NCBI RefSeq assembly: GCF_017565405.1
Contig: NZ_JAGEKR010000001.1
Coordinates: 243,499 to 307,498 of the forward strand
DNA length: 64,000 nt
Reading direction: 5' to 3'
Source: Allobranchiibius sp. CTAmp26
GTDB lineage: Bacteria > Actinomycetota > Actinomycetes > Actinomycetales > Dermatophilaceae
The translations under genes were made by a program, and so were the position numbers. Each line of letters starts with the position of its first letter. The stretch's first letter is position 1. Below are positions 56,831 through 64,000 of the stretch, piece by piece. The notes beneath the pieces are model-generated. The model saw only the letters and a list, made by a program, of their open reading frames with translations. It had not been told where the DNA came from and ran no database searches.

Positions 56831-57781
56831 ATGCATCCCGTCGCCCGTGCCGCCGCCGCGGCAGCCACCGCCGGAGCGGGGGCGCTCGCCTGGGCCTCGC
56901 TCGTCGAGCGGCACTGGTACGCCGTCCGCCGAGCCACCCTCCCGGTCCTACCCGAGGGCGCCACCCCTGTCCGGGTGCTGCACATCTCCGACCTGCATCT
57001 CGTGCCCCGCCAGGAGCGGCGGATCGCCTGGGTGCGCGCGCTCGCCTCTCTCGAGCCGGACTTCGTCGTCAACACCGGCGACAACTGCTCGGACCTGGAC
57101 GCGGTCCCGGCGGTGCTGCGTGCCATGGAACCGCTGCTGGAACTGCCCGGCGCCTTCGTGCTCGGCTCGAACGACTACTTCGCGCCGACCGTCAAGAACC
57201 CGCTGCGCTACTTCGACCGCTCACACCCCCGTGGCGCGGACATGGAGACGCTGGAGCTGCCGTGGCGGGAACTGGTCTCGGGCTTCACCTCCGGCGGCTG
57301 GCTGGACCTGACCAACGTCCGCCGGTCCCTGTCGCTGCGCGGGCTCGACCTGGAGCTGGTCGGCGTCGACGACCCGCATCTCGGCTACGACCGGTACGAC
57401 GCCGCGCCCGCAGACCCGGCGGCCGATCTCACGCTGGGGGTGCTGCACGCGCCGTACACCCGCGTCCTGGACGCGATGGCGGCCGACGGCGCGCGCGTGC
57501 TGCTCGCCGGGCACACGCACGGCGGACAGCTCTGCGTGCCTGGGTACGGCGCGCTGGTCACCAACTGCGATCTGGACAGGACCCGTGCCAAGGGGGTCTC
57601 GCGGTGGTGGCCCGGCGCGAACGGTCAACCGTCCACCAGTGCGCCGTGCGACGCCGCGTGGCTGGAGGTGTCGGCGGGTCTCGGCCACAACAAGTACACA
57701 CCGGTGCGCTTCGCCTGCCGGCCCGAGGCGACGCTGCTCACCCTCGCTCCCCCGTCGTGGGACTCCGGCCCCACGCTGTGA
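56831..57781 (+). CDS. Membrane-anchored metallophosphoesterase (Rv3683-like)
   Basis: ATG 56831 begins a 316-residue protein with an Ala-rich hydrophobic N-terminus, probably a membrane anchor, then the calcineurin-like motifs HISDLHLVP, VNTGDNCSDLD, LGSNDYF and LLAGHTHGGQL. All metal ligands are present; one is the Asn of GSND where GNHD is usual. Substrates of this YkuE-like family may be lipid or nucleotide phosphates. It follows the PBP gene as Rv3683 follows ponA2. Confidence 0.9.
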   Translation: MHPVARAAAAAATAGAGALAWASLVERHWYAVRRATLPVLPEGATPVRVLHISDLHLVPRQERRIAWVRALASLEPDFVVNTGDNCSDLDAVPAVLRAMEPLLELPGAFVLGSNDYFAPTVKNPLRYFDRSHPRGADMETLELPWRELVSGFTSGGWLDLTNVRRSLSLRGLDLELVGVDDPHLGYDRYDAAPADPAADLTLGVLHAPYTRVLDAMAADGARVLLAGHTHGGQLCVPGYGALVTNCDLDRTRAKGVSRWWPGANGQPSTSAPCDAAWLEVSAGLGHNKYTPVRFACRPEATLLTLAPPSWDSGPTL

Positions 57782-57890
57782 GCCGGCCGCCTGGCGCGCC
57801 TACCGATTGGGAGATGCGCGAGCCTTACCGGTAACGTATGCCGGGCTGCATCCGGCTCGTGTGCGATCCACACGACGGGTGCAGCAGCCA

Positions 57891-57967
57891 CGGGGTGTGG
57901 CGCAGCTTGGTAGCGCGCGTCGTTCGGGACGACGAGGCCGCAGGTTCAAATCCTGTCACCCCGACCA
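57891..57967 (+). tRNA. tRNA-Pro (anticodon CGG), CCA encoded
   Basis: The sequence forms a cloverleaf: acceptor CGGGGTG with CACCCCG, D arm GCGC/GCGC, anticodon stem CGTCG/CGACG with loop TTCGGGA (anticodon CGG) and T arm GCAGG-TTCAAAT-CCTGT, followed by A and encoded CCA. Mobile-element DNA begins immediately after its 3' end, so it is a likely integration site. Confidence 0.95.
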
Positions 57968-58228
57968 GCAAGGAGAACGGCCCTGACCTGCGGGAACGCG
58001 GATCGGGGCGTTCTGTCACTGCCCTTGCGGGCATAACTGGGGCATAACGGGCGCCCGCCACGAGCCGCTCCTGTCCGCGGCGACTGGCCGATGTCGCTGC
58101 GATGCAGCAGCTCGGCATGGAGCATTCGGCCTGGGAGCGGCGATCGCCGGGGACCAGCTGGTCCAGTTGCCCGGGGGCCAGCAGGTGCGCGCGCAGCACC
58201 AGGAGCTGGACGGCGAGGACTGCGCTGG
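57968..58228. other. Junction between tRNA-Pro and mobile-element relaxase gene
   Basis: No gene can be supported in these 261 bases. A direct repeat GGGGCATAAC is seen at about 58029-58048 (GGCATAAC twice). No integrase is present, and no copy of the tRNA 3' end is visible elsewhere in the window, so the far attachment site would lie beyond the right edge. Confidence 0.4.
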
Positions 58229-61200
58229 TCAACGGCGGGGACCGACCGACCGGTCGGGCGAGGTCGGGCTGATCGACCGCCGCTCTTGCGCGGCGCCGGT
58301 CAGGGTCGGACCGATGGGCGGACGGGTGTCGATCTGGACGTCGAGCATGGTGACGAGGCGGTCGCGCAGATCCCGGGCCGGAGGCGCTGCCAACCGGCGT
58401 TCGGCGACCACTGGCGGGAGCTGGTCGGCGGACAGGTCCGGCAAGAGTGTCTGCGCTGCATCGGCAGGCACGGGGACGTGGTGCCAGGGGCACACCCCCA
58501 CGACCGGGTAGGCGTCGCAGGGCTCGTCGGGGACGGGGTCCATCGCGACCGACAGTCGCCAGACCAACCTCTGGCAGGGGTCGTCACCGGGGTCGGTCAG
58601 CTGCGCCGCCTCGCCTCGGAACAGGTCCTGCACCGACCATCCGCGTGCCAGTGCGTGGTCGACGGTGGTGACCAGGGTGGGCCACCAGGGGCTGGCCTGC
58701 AGCTGTGCGGCACGGTCTTGGCCCAGCAGTTGCAGCACCCTCGGCGTCCATGCAGCGCGCAGGCCCCCGTCCTGTCCTGCGTGGTCGATCTGCTGCACGA
58801 CGGCGGGCGGCAGGTGACGACGGAGGCGCCACCAGAGTGCGGCGGCGGTGTGATCGTCGGGAAGGGTCCCGGTCGCGCGGGCTCGCCGCAGCATGCCGGG
58901 CGCGTCGACGCCCGAGCGGGCCATCGCCGCGAGCCGTCCGGCCAAGACCGGCGCGAACGGGTCGCGGCCGGTGGCCCGGACGGTCGTGCCGGTGGCTGCG
59001 GCAATCACCGGGCCCCACTCCTCCATGGCGGGGGCACGGTCACCGATCAGCCGCTCCGTCAGCTGGCGCTGCCAAATCGCGGGCGCCTTCTGCAGCTGGG
59101 CGCGCCCGGTGGGGCGCCAGTCGGCGTCGTCGACGAGCGTCGCGGCCCGCCACACGGCGATATCGCCGAGCACCGGATCGGCGGGCCGGCCGCTGGGCGC
59201 CCAGCCCGGTGTCGCACCGGCGACCGCCTGCTCACGCACCGTGATGGCCAGGTCGGTGACCTTCGCCGCCCGCTGTACGAGGTAGGACCCCCACGTGTCG
59301 TTGCCGGCCAGGGATGCGGGCACACCGGGCAACCACGGCAACGGGCCGTGGCCGCCGCCGCGCAGGCCGGTGTCGTCAAGGCGCCAGTCCAGCACCGCGG
59401 CGGTGTCGCCGGCGGTGTCGAGCTCACGCGACTCGGCGGCGGCCCGCAGCTTTACGGTGGGGTCCACGCCGTGTGCACCGGTCAGGATCAGGTGGGCCCG
59501 CAACGCCGGCCAGGCGGGCTGCTGCGTGACCTCGGGAACGACACGTTCGGCGTCTGCTTCGAGTCTGGCGACCTGCTCCGGGCCGAGCTCATGCTCGGCC
59601 GCGACGTACAAGGCGTCCAGGTACCGCTGTGCCGCCTGACCGAGCAAGGTGGCCGGCACGGCCTGCTCGCGCAGCATCGTGGTCGCCGAACGGGGCGCGT
59701 CGTCGCGGGCCAGGATCTGCTCAAGCAGGCCGGTGGGGGTCGGCGGGTGGGTCATCTCCGGGCGGATCACGCTGTGCGGGTCGCCGTCACCGACGACCTC
59801 CGGGTACACGTGGTTGCCCTGCTTGCCGCGGGTCAGCATCGTGTACAGCGCCTGGCGGGATTCGTCCCCGTTGGCCAGGCCGTGCATGGTGTCCACCGAC
59901 ACGCCCTGGGCGGTGTGGATCGTTGTCGCGTAGCCCAGTTCGGTGTGGCGGTGAACGTAGTCCGCCGGGAGGGTGAGCAGCCGACCGCTTCGCGTGTGCT
60001 GGACCCTCACAGCCCTCTCGTCGATGGCCCGCACGGTCCAACGGTCGCCGTTCTTCACCCAGTCGGTCGAGGAGGACCGCAGCCGGCGGTCGTTGGACCG
60101 GGTGATGACCAGGTCGCCCACACCGGCCAGGTTTCCGTCCGCGAGGCACACTGTCCGCGCCTCGTCGCACCGGCTGCTGCCGGGGTCGGCACTTTCCACC
60201 CGGTGCGCGCGAGCTCGCTGGTTGAGGTCGCTGACCAGCTGCCGGGTCGGTGCCAGCATGATCGAGTCCAGGCCCTGGGCGCGGTCGGTCTGCCAGGCGC
60301 CGAACACGTCCTCGGTCATCGTCGCCAGGTCGCCGACGTGGACCCGGGCCCGGTCCAGGTAGAACCCGAGCGCCTCGGGCCGACCCTCGCGCAGCGCGAG
60401 GGTGGCGGCGCCCTCCGCGGGGTCGGCGAACCGGACCAGTTCGGTGAGCCGGCAGGCCCCGTGGGTGGACTGGATGTCGCGCAGCACGCCGCCGGCGCCG
60501 ATCGCGGCCAGCTGCTGATCGTCGCCGATCAACCGGACGCTGCCGCCTCGATCCAGGACGAACTGCACCGCCAGATCCAAGGAGATCGTGTCGGCCATGC
60601 CGGCTTCGTCGATCACGACCAGCGTCCCGGGGCCGATGTCGGTCACGCAGACCCGCCACGGCGCGAGCGGTGCCCCGGCTGCGACCTGTGCCGCACCCTC
60701 GGGGGCGTACCAGGAGCGCGCCCGCGGGTCCCAGCGTGCACCGGCCGCCGTGGCGGTGTCCTTCTCGTTGACGGGGACGTCGATCCAGGTGCGGGCATTC
60801 GGGTCGCGGTTGGAAATTTCGTGGACGAGCTTGGCGAGGGTGTCGGTGGTGGTGTCGATCTGGGACCGCAGCGCGGCGGCGGCCGCGGCCGAGGGGGCCA
60901 GTCCCAGTACCTGCCCGCCGCCTTCGGCTCACGCCCCGGACAGGGCCCGCATCGCGGTGGTCTTGCCGGACCCGGCCGGCGCGATCGCAAGCTGGAGGCG
61001 GGCGCCGGACGTGGCCATGGCCCGTATCAGGCAGATCTGTCCGGAGTTGAGGGGGACACCGTTAGCCGCCGATTCCATCAGCGCCAGCTCGACCGCCATC
61101 TCGTCCACGACCAGGCCGTCGGTGCGGCCCGCCACCTCGACCAGACGCTGCTCGGCGGCCATCACCGTCGCGGACGTGAACAAGTCCGCACCGGCCACGG

Positions 61201-62776
61201 TGTACATCGACGAACCGTCCTGGCGCCGCAGCTCTTTCGGTTCGGCGATGTCGTTCTCAGGGCGACCGATCGGCACCGACATTTCGAGGGCACGGGCCAC
61301 CACCTGGTCGACCAGGCCTGGCCTGAGCAGGTGAGAGGCGCCCGCGCCGCGGGTCCGTCGTTCGGCCTCGGCACGGACATGCCAGACCTGCCACACCGAC
61401 CGCCGGTTCTCCATCTGAGTCAGGACCGCCTGGGCGGTGGTGTCGATGTCGACCCGAACGAACCGGTCTACGGGGCTGGGCCCGTGCGAGGCCATCGTCT
61501 GGGCGAGCATGGCGTGGATTCCGTGGTCACCGTCGAGCACCTCGCGGGCCTGTTCCCGCCAGGTCGCGCGCTGCTCGGCCAGCGCCCGTGGTTCGTGCTT
61601 GGCGTCGCGGGTTTCCAGGGTTGCCTGCTGGGCCAGGTGGATCGCTTCGATCGGGGTCGGTGGCCGGCCGTGGGTGCGCTGAAACCGCGTGACCAGGGTG
61701 CTGCGCCGTTCCTCGATGCTCACCCGACGGGCGGACCAGCGGTGGTTCAACCTCGGGTCGACGCCCACGACTTCGCGGATCGGACGTGTGCGTGGGTCGG
61801 TGTCGTCTCGTGCCTCGAAGCGCAGCCCGAGATCCGCGTTCAGGTGCCGTTCGAGCGCGCTGTTGTATGTCTCGGACGCGGCGACCGTGGCCTTGAACAA
61901 CACGCGCCCGTCGACCGCCAGCCACTTGCCGTCGAGGGTCTGCACCTTGTTCGCGACGGCGACGTGGGTGTGCAGATCGGGGTCACCGGCCCGACTGTCT
62001 CGGTGCGTGAACGCCGTGGCAACCAGGCCGCGCACGTCGACCTGACGGACCCCGTTGGCGCCCTCCCGGGAGTACAGGGCGTGCCGCTCGACGAACCCCA
62101 GCGCGTCGCTGATGGCCGCGTGATGGGCCCGTTCGATCCGGGCAGCGGTCGATGGGTCGGCGATCGCCCACAGCGTCGAGACCGACTTCACCGGGCTGAA
62201 CGTGAGGTCGAAACCCGCCACCGCCTGCGTCTTGGGGCGCGAGTGCGTGGCGATGGTTGCGGACAGCTCGCGGGCGTCATCGGGATCGCGGCCGTGCTCG
62301 GCGCGGAAGAACTCCCGGGCGACCTCGGTGCGGACGCGGGCGCGGTCCTCGGCCGAGACTGGGTACTCACCAGGGACGCCCGCGGCTTTGTTGGGTGACC
62401 TCAAGCGCTTCGCGACCTCGAGCCGGTACGCGGAGACGTCGTGCTCGTACACCTTGAACGGCACTCCCAACCGGGTCACCGCGCGGTAGTCCTCGGCACT
62501 CACTCCCTGACCCTGGAAGCTCTCGCGCCGTGCGTGGGCCAGCGGGTGGTGCCCGGAACCGAACAACGCCTGCATCTGCTCGGCGGTGACGATGTCGCCG
62601 GCGGCGAGCCCCTCGATGCCGGTGATCCCAGACCCAACCCACTCCCCAGGTGTCTCACCCTTCTCGCTGTAGTACGACGCGAGCCCGGTGTGGCCCTTGT
62701 CGGTGGCGTCCAAGGCCGCGACTTGACGGGTCAGATAGTCGTACCCCGACCCCGCGGTCAGCTTGTGGATGCTCAT
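58229..62776 (-). pseudogene. MobF-type relaxase-helicase (TraA/TrwC) interrupted by one in-frame TGA
   Basis: The frame from ATG 62776 to the stop at 58229 encodes 1515 residues, broken only by TGA at 60929-60931 (codon 616). The first part is a MobF relaxase: MSIHKLTAGSGYDYL with catalytic tyrosines 12 and 14, FDLTFSPVKSVSTLW and the metal triad DLHTHVAVAN. The second is a RecD-like helicase starting at P-loop APAGSGKTTAM, 13 codons before the TGA; homologous sequence (GGGQVLGLAPSAAAAAAL) continues in the same frame. A small DUF5710-like module (IDVPVNEKDTATAAGARWD, about 664-695) is inserted between helicase motifs. It would nick and unwind DNA for conjugation. Without readthrough it yields a relaxase lacking the motor. 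Confidence 0.88.
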
Positions 62777-63047
62777 CGTCACACCCCCCTGAGGCGCCAG
62801 CGGGCGTCCCTGCGGACTGTGACCGACACATCAACGACCGGGAATGCAAGAGGTGTGTGGTGCTTCGTCCTTCGCGTTGCGCGGGGAGGTACGGACTACG
62901 CGAGCGTGGCGAGGCGCCGTCCGCTGTCGAGATGCAGCGAACATTGTCACCGACTGAAGCGCGCCAGGTCTCGTGGAGGCTCGGTTAGTTGGATCCGACC
63001 TCGGTGGGGATCGGGTTCGGACGGTGGTGCTCGTCGGGCTGTGAGGC
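62777..63047. other. Region upstream of relaxase gene, possible oriT
   Basis: No gene is evident. MobF relaxases often act at an oriT just upstream of their own gene, so the 270 bases here are the natural place to look; I see no diagnostic nick sequence. AGGGGGG eight bases upstream of ATG 62776 is the relaxase ribosome site. Confidence 0.4.
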
Positions 63048-63122
63048 CTAGTGGGTGGCCCCGAGCTCGGCGGGTGGGAGGAGTCCGATTTTGCCGCAGA
63101 GGCGTCGGTGGTTGAAGCAGCC
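63048..63122 (-). mobile_element. IS3-family transposase OrfB 3' remnant (minus strand)
   Basis: The minus strand encodes FNHRRLCGKIGLLPPAELGA followed by TH and a stop. This is the end of the integrase domain of IS3-type OrfB proteins (W-F/Y-N-x-R-R-L-H-x-x-I-G-x-x-P-P-A-E). Only about 25 codons remain, and no terminal inverted repeat is visible. Confidence 0.75.
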
Positions 63123-63132
63123 GATCGCTATC

Positions 63133-63246
63133 GTGACCCGGATCGAACGCACCTCCCACCGACGCCGCCGGCAAGACCGCCTTAGCCGATTCACGCCCAT
63201 CGAATACGAGACCACCATGACCACGCCTGCCGACCAGGCTGCGTGA
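63133..63246 (+). mobile_element. IS3-like transposase 3' remnant (plus strand)
   Basis: The plus strand encodes RIERTSHRRRRQDRLSRFTP then IEYETTMTTPADQAA and a stop, matching the C-terminal end of a different IS3-family OrfB subtype. It directly abuts the minus-strand remnant in the opposite orientation, so two unrelated insertion sequences have been fused by deletion or recombination. Confidence 0.75.
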
Positions 63247-63416
63247 CTAGGAACTGTCACCCGTGCGTGCGGCAGTCCCCACCGCGCGAGGGCAGCGCAA
63301 TTGGCGAGCACGCGAGGGCGCGACTGCTGCGGCCGAGGAAGAGCAGCACCCCACGACGCTCGATCCCGCGGGCGTGCGTCCGAGCACGAGCAGGGAATGT
63401 AAAACTCCGGCCAGTT

Positions 63417-64000
63417 TTAACGAGGGACAGAACTGGTGAGGGTGCTCTCGCGATACGCGGTTGTGTATCCGGTTTCGGTGCCGGTGACTCGTACCTTCAT
63501 TCGGTAGCCACGGTCACTGGCTGTTGCCTTATAGGTGGACGCTTTTGCACCGGAGATGGGCGTCGCTGCGCCAGCGGAGGAAACCCGGTACCACTGGTAG
63601 GTCAGGCTCACCGGCGCCGGTCCCCAGGCGCCGGGCGTTGCGGTCAACGTGTAACCGACCTTCACTGACCCGGACACCTTCGGCGTCACCGGGACGAGCG
63701 TGCCGTAGGCCACCGCGCTGGTGAGGGCGCTCTCGCGGTCCGCGGTGGTGTACCCGGACTCACTACCTGTCACCGCGACCTTCAACCGGTAGCCACGGTC
63801 ACTGGCTGTTGCCTTATAGGTGGACGCTTTGGCACCGGAGATGGGCGTCACTGCGCCAGCGGAGGAAACCCGGTACCACTGGTAGGTCAGGCTCACCGGC
63901 GCCGGTCCCCAGGCGCCGGGCGTTGCGGTCAACGTGTAACCGACCTTCACTGACCCGGACACCTTCGGCGTCACCGGGACGAGCGTGCCGTAGGCCACCG
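63417..64000 (-). CDS. Ig-like repeat surface protein, C-terminal end (partial, continues beyond window)
   Basis: The minus-strand frame ends at TAA 63417-63419 and is open to the window edge, giving 194 residues. It consists of two almost identical 95-residue units: VTPKVSGSVKVGYTLTATPG, SLTYQWYRVSSAG, GAKASTYKATASDRGYRLKV and TGSESGYTTADRES. This is the bacterial Ig-like repeat of large actinobacterial cell-surface or secreted proteins. The C-terminus is just VPR, with no LPxTG anchor. The near identity of the units at the DNA level implies recent duplication. Confidence 0.82.
   Translation of the reverse strand, partial: VAYGTLVPVTPKVSGSVKVGYTLTATPGAWGPAPVSLTYQWYRVSSAGAVTPISGAKASTYKATASDRGYRLKVAVTGSESGYTTADRESALTSAVAYGTLVPVTPKVSGSVKVGYTLTATPGAWGPAPVSLTYQWYRVSSAGAATPISGAKASTYKATASDRGYRMKVRVTGTETGYTTAYRESTLTSSVPR
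63430..63998 (-). repeat. Tandem 285-base coding repeats
   Basis: The same DNA recurs with a period of 285 bases (compare CCACTGGTAG at 63591 and 63876). Long stretches are identical and the rest differ by scattered substitutions. The array encodes the 95-residue Ig-like units and continues past the right edge. Confidence 0.85.

Noticed and set aside
57825..58493. Minus-strand frame containing VTGFEPAASSSRTTRATKLR
   Set aside because: This is a well-known false translation of the antisense of a tRNA-Pro gene, which is present at 57891-57967.
58091..62398. Very long plus-strand open frame (about 1435 residues) opposite the relaxase gene
   Set aside because: It is the antisense shadow of a high-GC coding frame; it has no recognisable domain, while the minus strand carries full MobF motifs.
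63430..63998. Possible CRISPR array
   Set aside because: The repeats are 285 bases long, in frame, and encode Ig-like domains. There are no short spacers and no cas genes.

Overview
The window is high-GC, densely coded DNA from an actinomycete. Gene content and order resemble the Mycobacterium tuberculosis Rv3644c-Rv3683 and Streptomyces bldG-wblA neighbourhoods. Many genes start with GTG and overlap by 1-8 bases. A member of the Micrococcales (Dermacoccaceae or Intrasporangiaceae type) is my best guess, but the sequence alone does not settle it.

Left part (1-8.6 kb): a partial FAD oxidoreductase, a DEAD-box RNA helicase, a threonine-aldolase-type PLP enzyme, a small membrane protein, a molybdopterin oxidoreductase/cytochrome b pair, a zinc-free medium-chain reductase, and a divergent LacI regulator/phytanoyl-CoA-dioxygenase pair with a clear palindromic operator between them.

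Accessory part (8.6-24.2 kb): a protein ending in seven lectin-like propeller blades; a decayed second regulator/dioxygenase pair (LysR and PhyH pseudogenes); then a defence island with hsdM-hsdS-hsdR, a fourth translationally linked gene that joins an N6-adenine methylase to an HsdS-like recognition region and a large unassigned C-terminal half, and a divergent GmrSD-type (DUF262/DUF1524) nuclease. The island ends at the 3' side of a tRNA-Thr(CGT) gene, a typical island boundary, although no integrase is visible.

Conserved core (24.3-57.8 kb): secreted TAP-type peptidase, holB, tmk, a lipoprotein, a zinc alcohol dehydrogenase, topA, a methyltransferase, a BldG-like STAS protein, a DUF1998-type helicase, and a compact tad/flp pilus operon (ssd/cpaE-like, tadA, tadB, tadC, flp-like DUF4244, two TadE-like). 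A 6C small RNA lies just downstream of the gap before ssd, as in mycobacteria. Then follow nhaA, a holin-like protein, NUDIX, nth, crp, an MBL hydrolase, a GH25 lysozyme, a second NUDIX, RidA, DUF4177, an alpha/beta hydrolase with two ArsA/GET3-like ATPases, whiB (wblA/whiB4), a PASTA-carrying class A PBP, YqeY and a metallophosphoesterase.

Right part (57.9-64 kb): a tRNA-Pro(CGG) followed by mobile-element DNA. It holds a MobF relaxase-helicase broken by a single in-frame TGA where Trp is expected, a fused pair of IS3-family transposase tails in opposite orientation, and the C-terminal end of a protein built of nearly identical 95-residue Ig-like repeats. Two families of intergenic repeats recur in the window: a three-box CGAGTGGC element (3 copies) and a TTTGCGT hairpin (2 copies).
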